Shown: positions 1 through 9,187, counted from the stretch's first letter. The stretch: DNA of 64,000 nt from Pseudomonas putida S13.1.2 (GCF_000498395.2 NZ_CP010979.1:5304501-5368500), one strand, 5' to 3'. The notes: a model not told the origin generated them from the letters alone. Program-made: numbers and translations.

Positions 1-552
1 GTGATTACCGCCTGGCAGGCCGAAGCCGGGCAAACCGTAACGGCCGGGCAAGCCGTGGTGACACTGGCCCGACCGGATGTGAAGGAAGCGGTCATCGACT
101 TGCCAATCGGCCTGGCCGAGCAGTTGAGCAAAAGCCTGACCTTCACCGTGGCCTCGCAACTGGACCCGACCATCAGCACCACGGCAAGCCTGCGCGAACT
201 GGAGCCCCAGGCCGATGCCACCACCCGTACCCGCCGCGCCCGCCTGACCCTGGCCAGCACGCCGGCGGCCTTTCACCTCGGCACCGCCATCAGTGTGACC
301 CTCAGCTCGCAAATATCCCCGCGCAGCGAATTGCCCTTGAGTGCCTTGCTCGAGCGCGACGGCAAGACCCAGGTGTGGGTGATCGATACGCAGCAGAAGA
401 CCGTGGCCACCCGCGACGTGACGCTGATCGGCCGCACCGCTGACAGCGTCGTGGTGAGCGCCGGCGTGCAGCCCGGTGAGCGCGTGGTCACCGCGGGCGT
501 CAACAGCCTCAAGCCTGGCCAGAAGGTCACCTTCGACGAGGATGCGCAATGA
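1..552 (+). CDS. RND efflux periplasmic adaptor (membrane fusion protein), 3' part only
   Basis: This is the C-terminal 183 residues of a periplasmic adaptor that links an inner-membrane RND pump to an outer-membrane channel. The reading frame is open to the left edge, so the GTG at position 1 is not a real start; the signal peptide, hairpin and most of the lipoyl domain lie outside the window. What remains fits the second lipoyl half (AGQTVTAGQAVVTL), the beta-barrel and the membrane-proximal domain ending in the usual GERVVTAGVNSLKPGQ-type motif. Its TGA overlaps the ATG of the pump gene (ATGA), so the two are translationally coupled. The family is clear; the substrate cannot be told from this fragment. 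Confidence 0.9.
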   Translation: MITAWQAEAGQTVTAGQAVVTLARPDVKEAVIDLPIGLAEQLSKSLTFTVASQLDPTISTTASLRELEPQADATTRTRRARLTLASTPAAFHLGTAISVTLSSQISPRSELPLSALLERDGKTQVWVIDTQQKTVATRDVTLIGRTADSVVVSAGVQPGERVVTAGVNSLKPGQKVTFDEDAQ

Positions 553-3500
553 AAGGAAGCTTCAACCTGTCCGACTGGGCACTCAAGCATCAATCGTTCG
601 TCTGGTACCTGATGTTCGTTGGCTTGTTGATGGGGATATTCTCCTACTTCAACCTGGGCCGTGAGGAAGACCCGTCGTTCACCATCAAGACCATGGTCAT
701 CCAGACCCGCTGGCCCGGCGCGACCCAGGACGAAACCCTGTACCAGGTCACCGACCGCATCGAGAAGAAGCTCGAAGAACTCGACTCGCTCGACTACACC
801 AAAAGCTACACCCGCCCCGGTGAATCCACGGTCTACGTGTACCTGCGCGACACCACCAAGGCCAAGGACATCCCGGATATCTGGTACCAGGTGCGCAAGA
901 AGATCCAGGACATTCGTGGCGAATTCCCGGCGGGCATCCAGGGGCCGGGCTTCAACGACGAATTCGGTGATGTATTCGGCTCCATCTATGCCTTTACCGC
1001 CGACGGCCTGACCTTGCGCCAGCTGCGTGACTACGTGGAACAGGCGCGGGCCGAGGTCCGCGATGTACCCAACATTGGCAAGATCGAGCTGGTCGGCACC
1101 CAGGACGAAGTGCTCTACCTGAACTTCTCCACCCGCAAGCTGGCTGCCCTGGGCATTGACCAGCGCCAGGTGATGCAGGCACTGCAAGCGCAGAACGCGG
1201 TGACGCCGGCCGGCATGATCGAAGCCGGCCCGGAGCGTATCTCGGTGCGAACATCCGGGCAGTTTGCCTCGGAAAAGGACCTGCAAACCGTCAACTTGAG
1301 GATCAACGATCGCTTCTTCCGCCTGGCCGATATCGCCGACATCGAGCGTGGCTACGTCGACCCGCCTTCGCCCATGTTCCGCTACAACGGCCAGACGGCC
1401 CTTGGCCTGGCCATCGGCATGAAGGCCGGCGGCAATATCCAGGTGTTTGGTGCGGCACTGAAAAAGCGCATGGACCAGGTAATCGAAGACCTGCCGGTAG
1501 GTGTCGGGGTACACACCGTCTCCGACCAGTCAGTGGTGGTCAAGGAGGCGGTCGGCGGCTTTACCAGCGCGCTGTTCGAGGCGGTGGTGATCGTGCTGGC
1601 AGTGAGTTTCGTCAGCCTCGGCGTACGCGCCGGCCTGGTGGTTGCCTGCTCGATTCCGCTGGTGCTGGCCATGGTGTTCGTGTTCATGGAGTACAGCGGC
1701 ATCACCATGCAGCGGATTTCGCTGGGTGCGCTGATCATTGCGCTTGGCCTGCTGGTGGACGATGCGATGATTACCGTGGAGGTGATGGTCACGCGGCTGG
1801 AAATGGGCGAAAGCAAGGAGCAGGCGGCGACGTTCGCCTACACCTCTACAGCCTTCCCCATGCTTACCGGCACCTTGGTGACCGTGGCTGGGTTCGTGCC
1901 CATTGGCCTCAACGCCAGCTCTGCGGGTGAATACACCTTCACGTTGTTCGCGGTGATCGCCGTGGCGCTGATCGTGTCCTGGGTGGTGGCGGTGTTCTTC
2001 GCGCCAGTGCTCGGGGTGCATATCCTCAAAGGCGACAAGCTCAAGGCCCACGACGCCGAGCCTGGCCGGGTCGGGCGGGCATTTGAGGGCGGGTTGCTGT
2101 GGTGCATGCGCAACCGCTGGTTGACCATCATCGGCACCGTAGTGCTGTTCGCCCTGTCGATCTTCTGCATGCGCTTTGTGCAGAACCAGTTCTTCCCGTC
2201 CTCGGACCGCCCGGAAATTCTCGTCGACCTCAACCTGCCGCAGAACGCCTCGATTGAGGAAACGCGCAAGGTGGTCGACCGCCTCGAGGCGCGGATCAAG
2301 GACGACCCGGACCTGGTGCGCTGGAGCACCTATATCGGGCAAGGCGCGATTCGCTTCTACCTGCCCCTCGACCAGCAACTGCAGAACCCGTACTACGCGC
2401 AGTTGGTGATCGTCAGCAAGGGCTTCGAAGAGCGCCAGGGCATGATCGACCGCCTGCAGAAGATCCTGCATGAAGACTTCGTCGGCATCGGTACCAACGT
2501 GCAGTCGCTGGAGATGGGCCCGCCGGTGGGCCGGCCGATCCAGTACCGGGTCAGCGGCGCCAACATCGACCAGGTGCGCAAGCACGCCATCGAGCTGGCC
2601 ACCTTGCTCGACCAGAACGAGCACATCGGCGAGATGATCTACGACTGGAACGAGCCGGGTAAGGTGCTGCGCGTGGAAATCGCCCAGGACAAGGCCCGCC
2701 AGCTGGGGCTGTCGTCAGAAGACGTGGCCAATGTGATGAACAGCATCGTCAGTGGCGTGCAGATCACCCAGGTCAACGACAACATCTACCTGGTGGACGT
2801 GGTCGCCCGCGCCGAAGACAGCGAGCGCGGCTCGCCCGATACGCTGCAAAACCTGCAAATTCTTACCCCCAACGGCACCTCGATCCCGCTGCTGTCGTTC
2901 GCCACCGTGCGTTACGAGCTGGAGCAACCGCTGGTGTGGCGCCGTGACCGCAAGCCGACCATCACCATCAAGGCTTCGGTCAATGGCGAGATCCAGCCCA
3001 CAGACCTGGTGGCGCAGCTCAAGCCGAAGATCGATGAGTTCGCCAGCCAGTTGCCGGTCGGTTACGAAGTGGCCACGGGCGGTACGGTGGAGGAGAGCAG
3101 CAAGGCCCAGGGCCCTATCGCCAAGGTGATTCCGCTGATGCTGTTCCTCATGGCGACCTTCCTGATGATCCAGCTGCACAGCGTGCAGAAACTGTTTTTG
3201 GTGGTCAGCGTGGCGCCGCTGGGATTGATCGGCGTGGTGCTGGCGCTGGTGCCCACGGGTACACCGATGGGCTTTGTGGCGATTCTTGGCATCCTGGCGC
3301 TGGCGGGCATCATCATTCGTAACTCGGTGATCCTGGTAACCCAGATCGACGAGTTCGAAGCCCAGGGCTTCTCGCCGTGGGATGCGGTGGTGGAGGCCAC
3401 CAACCATCGTCGTCGGCCGATCCTGCTGACCGCAGCGGCGGCGAGCCTGGGCATGATCCCGATTGCCCGCGAGGTGTTCTGGGGGCCGATGGCCTACGCC

Positions 3501-3602
3501 ATGATTGGCGGGATCATCGTGGCAACGCTGCTGACCCTGCTGTTCCTGCCGGCGCTGTATGTGGCCTGGTACAAGATTCGCGAGCCGCAGAAACAAAACT
3601 GA
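549..3602 (+). CDS. RND (HAE-1-like) efflux pump, inner-membrane permease
   Basis: A 1017-residue proton-driven efflux pump of the resistance-nodulation-division superfamily, normal length for the family. The N-terminal membrane helix (WYLMFVGLLMGIFSYF) is followed by a large periplasmic domain, helices 2-6, a second periplasmic domain and the C-terminal helix bundle. The proton-relay acidic pair of helix 4 is present as D404-D405 in GLLVDDAMITVE. The start ATG overlaps the adaptor stop, and a REP pair follows the stop codon, so the operon ends here. It looks closest to the TriC-like branch, which is a judgement from memory of the sequence and not a search; drug, detergent or biocide export is likely but the substrate is unknown. 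Confidence 0.93.
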   Translation: MKGSFNLSDWALKHQSFVWYLMFVGLLMGIFSYFNLGREEDPSFTIKTMVIQTRWPGATQDETLYQVTDRIEKKLEELDSLDYTKSYTRPGESTVYVYLRDTTKAKDIPDIWYQVRKKIQDIRGEFPAGIQGPGFNDEFGDVFGSIYAFTADGLTLRQLRDYVEQARAEVRDVPNIGKIELVGTQDEVLYLNFSTRKLAALGIDQRQVMQALQAQNAVTPAGMIEAGPERISVRTSGQFASEKDLQTVNLRINDRFFRLADIADIERGYVDPPSPMFRYNGQTALGLAIGMKAGGNIQVFGAALKKRMDQVIEDLPVGVGVHTVSDQSVVVKEAVGGFTSALFEAVVIVLAVSFVSLGVRAGLVVACSIPLVLAMVFVFMEYSGITMQRISLGALIIALGLLVDDAMITVEVMVTRLEMGESKEQAATFAYTSTAFPMLTGTLVTVAGFVPIGLNASSAGEYTFTLFAVIAVALIVSWVVAVFFAPVLGVHILKGDKLKAHDAEPGRVGRAFEGGLLWCMRNRWLTIIGTVVLFALSIFCMRFVQNQFFPSSDRPEILVDLNLPQNASIEETRKVVDRLEARIKDDPDLVRWSTYIGQGAIRFYLPLDQQLQNPYYAQLVIVSKGFEERQGMIDRLQKILHEDFVGIGTNVQSLEMGPPVGRPIQYRVSGANIDQVRKHAIELATLLDQNEHIGEMIYDWNEPGKVLRVEIAQDKARQLGLSSEDVANVMNSIVSGVQITQVNDNIYLVDVVARAEDSERGSPDTLQNLQILTPNGTSIPLLSFATVRYELEQPLVWRRDRKPTITIKASVNGEIQPTDLVAQLKPKIDEFASQLPVGYEVATGGTVEESSKAQGPIAKVIPLMLFLMATFLMIQLHSVQKLFLVVSVAPLGLIGVVLALVPTGTPMGFVAILGILALAGIIIRNSVILVTQIDEFEAQGFSPWDAVVEATNHRRRPILLTAAAASLGMIPIAREVFWGPMAYAMIGGIIVATLLTLLFLPALYVAWYKIREPQKQN

Positions 3603-3615
3603 AGCCTTGTACGCA

Positions 3616-3693
3616 CCCTGTGGGAGCGGGTTCACCCGCGAATGCGACGGTAGCTCCACCATCGCATTCGCGGGTGAACCCGCTCCCACAGGG
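3616..3693. repeat. REP pair, class A, 32-bp perfect arms
   Basis: Arms 3616-3647 and 3662-3693 are perfect inverted complements with a 14-nt spacer. The core is GCGGGTTCACCCGC next to GTGGGAGCGGG. This pair has the CTGTGGG end outward, the opposite of most class A pairs in the window. It lies 13 bp after the RND pump stop and can form a very strong hairpin. Confidence 0.93.
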
Positions 3694-3739
3694 CTTTGCG
3701 TCGGCTGCAGAATCGCGATTTTAATTTGGTTATATAAAC

Positions 3740-3783
3740 ATTCTTAAACAGTATTTTTAAGAATAACTCCGCCTCACTACTAT
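3740..3783 (+). promoter_or_regulatory. Putative sulfur-responsive promoter of oscA
   Basis: A strongly A+T-rich island in GC-rich DNA. It contains a 9-bp inverted repeat (ATTCTTAAA at 3740-3748 and TTTAAGAAT at 3756-3764), a box TTAAGAATAACTCC at 3757-3770, and a -10-like TACTAT at 3778-3783, 15 bp after TTAAGA. Similar boxes precede two other genes of this region. An activator such as CysB would fit the context, but that is inference. Confidence 0.45.
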
Positions 3784-3851
3784 TGCCCTCAAGCCAGGCG
3801 CAAATCCCCTTCAAACCTCTGCCCGGCACCCTCACTCCAAGGAGAACGAGC

Positions 3852-4034
3852 ATGAGTGCATCTCTGCGTAGCATCGACGGTCAGGACGAAGCCACCATTC
3901 TGCGTGAAATCCAGAGCGCCTTGCGCGACCTGCGGTTTGGTGCGGTGGAGATCACTGTGCACAACGCTCAGGTCGTACAGATCGAGCGCAAGGAGAAGTT
4001 CCGCCTGCAACAGCCCGGCAACAAGTCCGGCTGA
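3852..4034 (+). CDS. oscA: OscA, small DUF2292-family protein of sulfur metabolism
   Basis: A 60-residue protein beginning MSASLRSIDG and ending in a basic, polar tail. The ATG at 3852 is chosen because GGAGAACGAG lies just before it; an upstream in-frame extension has no ribosome site and is not family-like. Small proteins of this family sit directly upstream of the sulfate-binding protein gene in pseudomonads. OscA is reported to be needed for organosulfur use, notably under chromate stress that starves cells of sulfur. The gene is 48 bp ahead of sbp and probably shares its promoter. The molecular mechanism is not known. Confidence 0.82.
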   Translation: MSASLRSIDGQDEATILREIQSALRDLRFGAVEITVHNAQVVQIERKEKFRLQQPGNKSG

Positions 4035-4082
4035 TCGCGCCTCACCTCCAAAATTAGAAAAATGCCAATCGGGAGCTTCACC

Positions 4083-5090
4083 ATGTCCATCCGCCGTTAT
4101 GCGCTCGCCGCCCTGGCCAGTGCTGTTTTTGCCGGTTCCGCCATCGCCAAGGACTACGAACTGCTGAACGTGTCCTACGACCCGACCCGCGAGCTGTACC
4201 AGCAGTACAACGCCGAGTTCATCAAGCACTGGCAGCAGGCCCACCCGGGCGACAAGGTGAAGATCCAGCAATCCCATGGCGGCTCGGGCAAGCAGGCCCG
4301 TGCGGTGATCGACGGCCTGCGCGCCGACGTGGTGACCCTGGCCCTGGCCGGCGACATCGACGAAGTGGCCAAGCTTGGCAAGACGCTGCCGGACAACTGG
4401 CAGACCCGTCTGCCGGACGCCAGCACCCCGTACACCTCGACCATCGTGTTCCTGGTGCGCAAGGGCAACCCGAAAGGCATCAAGGACTGGGGCGACCTGA
4501 TCAAGAAGGACGTTTCGGTCATTACCCCCAACCCGAAAACCTCCGGCGGTGCGCGCTGGAACTTCCTGGCGGCCTGGGCCTATGGCCTGAAAGCCGGTGG
4601 TAGCGAAGACAAGGCCAAGGCCTACGTGCAGGAGTTGTTCAAGCACGTGCCGGTGCTGGATACCGGCGCCCGTGGCTCGACCATCACCTTCGTCAACAAC
4701 GGCCAGGGCGATGTGCTGCTGGCCTGGGAAAACGAAGCCTTCCTGGCGCTGAAGGAAGACGGTGGCGCCGACAAGTTCGACATCGTCGTACCGTCGCTGT
4801 CGATCCTGGCCGAACCGCCCGTGGCGGTGGTGGACAAGAATGCCGAGAAGAAGGGCAATACCGACATTGCCACCGAATACCTCAAGCACCTGTACAGCCC
4901 GGCCGGGCAGAAGATTGCCGCCGAGAACTTCTACCGCCCGCGTGACGAGAAGGTCGCTGCCGAATTCGGCAAGCAATTCCCGAAACTGGACCTGGTAACC
5001 ATCGACAAGGACTTCGGTGGCTGGAAAACTGCACAACCCAAATTCTTCAATGATGGCGGTGTGTTCGACCAGATCTATCAGGCACAGTAA
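4083..5090 (+). CDS. sbp: Sulfate/thiosulfate-binding periplasmic protein
   Basis: A 335-residue periplasmic binding protein for sulfate and/or thiosulfate, delivering ligand to CysT-CysW-CysA. A Sec signal peptide (MSIRRYALAALASAVFAGSA) is followed by the family signature NVSYDPTRELYQQYN. The ATG at 4083 is preferred over one at 4062 because GGGAG stands about 8 bp upstream of it, while the earlier ATG has no ribosome site. It lies between oscA and the permease genes; a REP pair fills the 187-bp gap to cysT, which may lower expression of the downstream genes relative to the abundant binding protein. Sbp and CysP cannot be separated by eye. Confidence 0.93.
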   Translation: MSIRRYALAALASAVFAGSAIAKDYELLNVSYDPTRELYQQYNAEFIKHWQQAHPGDKVKIQQSHGGSGKQARAVIDGLRADVVTLALAGDIDEVAKLGKTLPDNWQTRLPDASTPYTSTIVFLVRKGNPKGIKDWGDLIKKDVSVITPNPKTSGGARWNFLAAWAYGLKAGGSEDKAKAYVQELFKHVPVLDTGARGSTITFVNNGQGDVLLAWENEAFLALKEDGGADKFDIVVPSLSILAEPPVAVVDKNAEKKGNTDIATEYLKHLYSPAGQKIAAENFYRPRDEKVAAEFGKQFPKLDLVTIDKDFGGWKTAQPKFFNDGGVFDQIYQAQ

Positions 5091-5124
5091 GGGCCAAGAA
5101 AAGCGGGGGCCGCTTTGCGGCCCT

Positions 5125-5192
5125 ATCGCGACACAAGGCCGCTCCTACAGGGGATACGCGTTCTACTTGTAGGAGCGGCCTTGTGTCGCGAT
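5125..5192. repeat. Inverted repeat pair, class B, 25-bp perfect arms
   Basis: Arms 5125-5149 and 5168-5192 carry the class B core GCGACACAAGGCCGCTCC. A short flanking hairpin (GGGCCGCTTTGCGGCCC) precedes it. The pair lies inside the sbp-cysT gap of a presumed operon, a position compatible with 3' protection of sbp mRNA. Confidence 0.92.
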
Positions 5193-5277
5193 GGGCTGCA
5201 AGGCAGCCCCAGGATTTCAGAAGCTAGCACCGGCCCGGGATTGATTCCGGGCTTCGTGCGTTCAACCAGGGATACTT

Positions 5278-6096
5278 ATGTCGCGTCGTATTTCCCCCGT
5301 CATACCCGGCTTCGGGCTGACGCTGGGCTACACCTTGGTGTACCTCAGCCTGATCGTGCTGATACCGCTGGCAGCCATGTTCATTCATGCCTCGCAGCTG
5401 ACCTGGGAGCAGTTCTGGAACATCATCAGTGCGCCGCGGGTGATCGCCGCGCTCAAGCTGAGTTTCGGCACCGCCCTGTTCGCCGCCATCATCAACGGGG
5501 TGATCGGCACCCTGCTGGCCTGGGTGCTGGTGCGCTACACCTTCCCTGGGCGCAAGATCATCGACGCGATGATCGACCTGCCGTTCGCCTTGCCCACCGC
5601 CGTCGCCGGTATCGCCCTGACCGCCCTGTACGCGCCTGCGGGCTGGGTTGGCCAGTTCGCCACCGACCTGGGCTTCAAGATCGCCTACACCCCGCTGGGC
5701 ATCACCCTGGCGCTGACCTTCGTCACCTTGCCGTTCGTGGTGCGCACGGTGCAGCCGGTACTGGCCGACATCCCGCGTGAAGTGGAGGAGGCCGCTGCCT
5801 GCCTGGGGGCCAAGCCGCTGCAGGTGTTCCGCCACATACTGGCGCCAGCCCTGCTGCCGGCCTGGCTCACCGGCTTTGCCCTGGCCTTCGCCCGCGGCGT
5901 GGGCGAGTATGGTTCGGTAATCTTCATTGCCGGCAACATGCCGATGAAGACCGAGATCCTGCCGCTGCTGATCATGGTCAAGCTCGACCAGTACGACTAC
6001 ACCGGCGCGACCGCCATCGGCGTGCTGATGCTGGTGGTTTCCTTCATCCTGCTGCTGCTGATCAACCTGCTGCAGCGCCGCATCGAAACCCCTTGA
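5278..6096 (+). CDS. cysT: Sulfate/thiosulfate ABC transporter permease CysT (CysU)
   Basis: A 272-residue inner-membrane permease with six predicted helices, beginning after a cytoplasmic N-terminus (MSRRISPVIPGFG). The cytoplasmic EAA loop that contacts the ATPase is visible as EVEEAAACLGAKPLQVFRHI. It forms a heterodimer with CysW. The start ATG has AGGGATA just upstream. The TGA at 6094-6096 is followed within 12 bp by the cysW start, whose ribosome site overlaps the stop, indicating coupled translation. Confidence 0.95.
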   Translation: MSRRISPVIPGFGLTLGYTLVYLSLIVLIPLAAMFIHASQLTWEQFWNIISAPRVIAALKLSFGTALFAAIINGVIGTLLAWVLVRYTFPGRKIIDAMIDLPFALPTAVAGIALTALYAPAGWVGQFATDLGFKIAYTPLGITLALTFVTLPFVVRTVQPVLADIPREVEEAAACLGAKPLQVFRHILAPALLPAWLTGFALAFARGVGEYGSVIFIAGNMPMKTEILPLLIMVKLDQYDYTGATAIGVLMLVVSFILLLLINLLQRRIETP

Positions 6097-6107
6097 AGGA
6101 GGCCGGC

Positions 6108-6980
6108 ATGTCCAGTTCATCCCTGAGTGCAAGCGCCGCCGCCAACGCCGCCCGCCGTGGCAGTGCTACGTCGCGGCGCATTCTTATCGGCCTTGGCTGG
6201 CTGGTGTTCGCCCTGTTCCTGCTGCTGCCGCTGGTGATCGTGGTGTCGCAGGCGCTGAAGAACGGTTTTGGCACCTTCTTCGAGGCGATCTTCGAGCCTG
6301 ACGCGTTGTCGGCGCTGAAGCTGACTCTGCTCGCCGTAGCCATTTCGGTACCGTTGAACCTGGTGTTCGGTGTCAGCGCCGCCTGGTGCGTGAGCAAGTA
6401 CACCTTCCGCGGCAAAAGTATCCTGGTCACCCTGATCGACCTGCCGTTCTCGGTGTCGCCGGTAATCGCCGGCCTGGTCTACGTGCTGATGTTCGGCGCG
6501 CAGGGCCTGTTCGGGCCCTGGCTGCAGGACCATGACATCCAGATCGTCTTCGCCCTGCCGGGCATCGTCCTGGCGACCATCTTCGTCACCGTGCCGTTTG
6601 TGGCCCGTGAGCTGATCCCGCTGATGCAGGAGCAGGGCACGCAAGAAGAGGAGGCCGCGCGCCTGCTCGGTGCCAATGGCTGGCAGATGTTCTGGCACGT
6701 GACCTTGCCCAACATCAAATGGGGCCTGATCTATGGCGTGGTGCTGTGTACCGCACGGGCCATGGGCGAGTTTGGCGCGGTGTCGGTGGTGTCGGGCCAC
6801 ATTCGTGGCGTGACCAACACCTTGCCGCTGCACGTAGAGATCCTCTACAACGAGTACAACCACGTCGCGGCCTTCAGCGTGGCCAGCCTGTTGCTGATCC
6901 TGGCGCTCTTCATCCTGCTGCTCAAGCAGTGGAGCGAGAACCGTATTAACCGCCTGCGCCACAGCGCCGCGGAGGAATGA
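6108..6980 (+). CDS. cysW: Sulfate/thiosulfate ABC transporter permease CysW
   Basis: A 290-residue permease, partner of CysT. It has the EAA loop (QEEEAARLLGANGWQMFWHV) and the CysW-type ending NEYNHVAAFSVASLLLILAL. The ATG at 6108 is chosen over a TTG at 6093 because a near-perfect AAGGAGG lies at 6096-6102, 5 bp upstream. The extended N-terminus is Ala/Ser-rich before the first helix. The cysA ATG begins 3 bp after its stop codon. Confidence 0.95.
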   Translation: MSSSSLSASAAANAARRGSATSRRILIGLGWLVFALFLLLPLVIVVSQALKNGFGTFFEAIFEPDALSALKLTLLAVAISVPLNLVFGVSAAWCVSKYTFRGKSILVTLIDLPFSVSPVIAGLVYVLMFGAQGLFGPWLQDHDIQIVFALPGIVLATIFVTVPFVARELIPLMQEQGTQEEEAARLLGANGWQMFWHVTLPNIKWGLIYGVVLCTARAMGEFGAVSVVSGHIRGVTNTLPLHVEILYNEYNHVAAFSVASLLLILALFILLLKQWSENRINRLRHSAAEE

Positions 6981-6983
6981 TTC

Positions 6984-7973
6984 ATGTCGATCGAAGTTCG
7001 TAATGTCAGCAAGCGCTTCAACAGCTTCCAGGCCCTGAACAACATCAACCTGGACATCAACAGCGGCGAGCTGGTGGCGCTGCTGGGCCCGTCCGGCTGT
7101 GGCAAGACCACCCTGTTGCGCATCATCGCCGGCCTGGAAACCCCGGACCAGGGCAACATCGTGTTCCATGGCGAGGATGTGTCTGGCCATGACGTGCGTG
7201 ACCGCAACGTCGGGTTCGTATTCCAGCACTACGCGCTGTTCCGCCACATGAGTGTGTTCGACAACGTCGCCTTCGGCCTGCGCATGAAGCCCAAGGGCGA
7301 GCGCCCGAGTGAGAGCAAGATCGCCGAAAAAGTGCACGAGTTGCTGAACATGGTGCAGCTGGACTGGTTGTCCGACCGCTACCCGGAGCAGCTGTCTGGC
7401 GGCCAGCGTCAGCGTATTGCTCTGGCCCGCGCCCTGGCAGTGGAGCCCAAGGTGCTGCTGCTGGACGAGCCGTTCGGTGCGTTGGACGCCAAGGTGCGCA
7501 AGGAGCTGCGTCGTTGGCTGGCGCGGCTGCACGAGGATATCAACCTGACGTCGGTGTTCGTCACCCACGACCAGGAAGAGGCCATGGAAGTGGCTGACCG
7601 CATCGTGGTCATGAACAAGGGCGTGATCGAGCAGATCGGCTCGCCGGGCGAGGTGTACGAGCAGCCGGCCAACGATTTCGTCTACCACTTCCTGGGCGAC
7701 TCCAACCGCCTGGCGGTGAGCGAAGGGCACCATGTGCTGTTCCGCCCGCACGAGGTGTCGCTGTCGCGGCATGAGACCGAAGGGCACCATGCTGCCGAGG
7801 TGCGGGATATCCGGCCGTTGGGCGCTACCACGCGGGTGACCTTGAAGGTGGAAGGGCAGAGCGAGTTGATCGAGGCCGAGGTGGTCAAGGACCATGACAG
7901 CCTGACCGGGCTGGCGCGGGGCGAGACGTTGTTCTTCCGGCCGAAGGTTTGGCAGAAGGTGGCGGATATCTGA
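6984..7973 (+). CDS. cysA: Sulfate/thiosulfate ABC transporter ATPase CysA
   Basis: A 329-residue ATPase energising CysT-CysW. Walker A GPSGCGKTT is at residues 35-43, the signature LSGGQRQR starts at 137, and Walker B VLLLDEPF has D161-E162. A C-terminal regulatory/TOBE-like part begins near residue 235 (VLFRPHEVSLSR). GGAGG stands just before the start. It is the last gene of the operon and is followed 15 bp later by a rho-independent terminator. Confidence 0.96.
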   Translation: MSIEVRNVSKRFNSFQALNNINLDINSGELVALLGPSGCGKTTLLRIIAGLETPDQGNIVFHGEDVSGHDVRDRNVGFVFQHYALFRHMSVFDNVAFGLRMKPKGERPSESKIAEKVHELLNMVQLDWLSDRYPEQLSGGQRQRIALARALAVEPKVLLLDEPFGALDAKVRKELRRWLARLHEDINLTSVFVTHDQEEAMEVADRIVVMNKGVIEQIGSPGEVYEQPANDFVYHFLGDSNRLAVSEGHHVLFRPHEVSLSRHETEGHHAAEVRDIRPLGATTRVTLKVEGQSELIEAEVVKDHDSLTGLARGETLFFRPKVWQKVADI

Positions 7974-7988
7974 GCCGCGCTTGATGAG

Positions 7989-8021
7989 AAAAAGCCCGGG
8001 CTTGGTTCCGGGCTTTTTTTT
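7989..8021 (+). terminator. Rho-independent terminator of the cys operon
   Basis: The stem AAAAAGCCCGG (7989-7999) pairs perfectly with CCGGGCTTTTT (8008-8018) around an 8-nt loop and runs into a T tract. It lies just after the cysA stop. Confidence 0.9.
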
Positions 8022-8054
8022 GCCTGACGGATTGCCGGGGCTGCTTTGCAGCCC

Positions 8055-8120
8055 ATCGCGACACAAGGCCGCTCCCACAGGGAACTGCAATCTCCTGTGG
8101 GAGCGGCCTTGTGTCGCGAT
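8055..8120. repeat. Inverted repeat pair, class B, 27-bp perfect arms
   Basis: Arms 8055-8081 and 8094-8120 have the GCGACACAAGGCCGCTCC core with a 12-nt spacer. A GGGGCTGCTTTGCAGCCC hairpin flanks the left side. It occupies part of the 383-bp gap between cysA and tonB. Confidence 0.92.
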
Positions 8121-8239
8121 CGAGGGCGCAGCCCTCGCGGCAATCTCATGCCTTACGCGAATATTTTGCATGCCCCCAATGCATCGCGTTTAAACCCGAC
8201 AGCCGCAGCCCGCGCAGTTCGTGGCTTCCACGGCCTTCC

Positions 8240-8320
8240 TGAAAAACAATATTCAATTCAGTTCTAACCATAATTTTAAACATTACTTTAAGAGATAAGC
8301 CTCTGGCCCCGATGATTCAG
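8240..8320 (+). promoter_or_regulatory. A+T-rich promoter region of tonB-exbB-exbD
   Basis: The stretch before tonB turns A+T-rich and contains TTAAGAGATAAGCC at 8288-8301, close to the oscA box at 3757. Spacing to the best -10-like hexamer is about 17 bp here, unlike the 15 bp of the others, so the match is looser. The rest of the cysA-tonB gap (8121-8240) shows nothing recognisable. Confidence 0.35.
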
Positions 8321-8356
8321 CCACACACCTGAATCGAGACCCCAGGAGTTTGATCA

Positions 8357-9157
8357 ATGGGTAATGTCCAGTCGGCCGTCAGGGCCTACGACCAGCCATG
8401 GCGCCCGGCCCCGGGTGACCTGGTCGAGCTTGGACGCACGCTTCGCCTCCCGCTTGGCCAGCTGCGCCTGCAACGCACGCCCGTCAGCGGGCTCAAGCGC
8501 CGCGACAAGCTGGTGTTGGGCCTGCTGGTGCTGGTGCTGCATGGCGCTGCAGCGTACTGGGTCAGCCAGGCGCCAACACCCGAGCTGCCAGTGGTGCCGC
8601 CACAGGTGCCGCCCATGACCATCGAGTTCGCAGCGCCAGCGCCGCCCGTGGTCGAGCCTCCGCCGCCAGCGCCCGCGCCGCCCGTGGTCGAGCCGCCACC
8701 GCCGCCACCGGTAGTCGACGAACTGGCCGCCAAGCCCAAACCCAAGCCAAAGCCCGTGCCTAAGCCTGTGGTCAAGCAAGCGCCCAAGCCACAGCCCAAG
8801 CCGGTCGAGGCACCACCGCCAGCGCCGGTGGCCGCCCCCGCACCGCCTGCGCCAGCGCCACCCGCGCCGGCTCCGATAACCCCGGCATCGGCCAACGCCG
8901 CGTACCTGAAGAACCCGGCACCGGAATACCCGCAAATGGCCCAGCGCCGTGGTTGGGAAGGCACCGTGCTGTTGCGCGTAGAGGTGCTGCCAAGCGGCAA
9001 GCCCGGGCAGATCCAGGTACAGAAAAGCAGTGGCCGTGACGCCCTCGACGCTGCCGCGCTGGCCGCGGTCAAGCGCTGGAGCTTCGTACCCGCCAAGCAG
9101 GGCGACGTGGCCCAGACTGGCTGGGTCAGCGTGCCGATCGATTTCAAGCTTCGCTAA
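8357..9157 (+). CDS. tonB: TonB energy-transducing protein
   Basis: A 266-residue TonB that couples the inner-membrane proton gradient to outer-membrane receptors. About 50 cytoplasmic residues precede the single membrane helix (residues about 51-71), which carries the conserved His62. A long Pro-rich periplasmic spacer with EPPPPAP and KPKPKP repeats spans about 75-180. The C-terminal TonB domain (NPAPEYPQMAQRRGWEGTV to the end) is complete. AGGAG lies 9 bp before the ATG. It leads a tonB-exbB-exbD operon next to sulfate uptake genes, suggesting service to sulfur-related receptors, although no receptor gene lies in the window. Confidence 0.93.
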   Translation: MGNVQSAVRAYDQPWRPAPGDLVELGRTLRLPLGQLRLQRTPVSGLKRRDKLVLGLLVLVLHGAAAYWVSQAPTPELPVVPPQVPPMTIEFAAPAPPVVEPPPPAPAPPVVEPPPPPPVVDELAAKPKPKPKPVPKPVVKQAPKPQPKPVEAPPPAPVAAPAPPAPAPPAPAPITPASANAAYLKNPAPEYPQMAQRRGWEGTVLLRVEVLPSGKPGQIQVQKSSGRDALDAAALAAVKRWSFVPAKQGDVAQTGWVSVPIDFKLR

Positions 9158-9187
9158 CTATTTCGCAGAACACAGGAAGACACCATC

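Noticed and set aside
6117..8171. 684-codon frame opposite cysW and cysA
   Set aside because: Its product is compositionally odd, runs through the cys terminator and the class B repeat, and opposes well-supported genes.
8386..9147. Glycine-rich 253-codon frame antisense to tonB
   Set aside because: The Gly/Ala repeats are the reverse of the TonB proline/alanine codons, so it is a shadow of the Pro-rich spacer.
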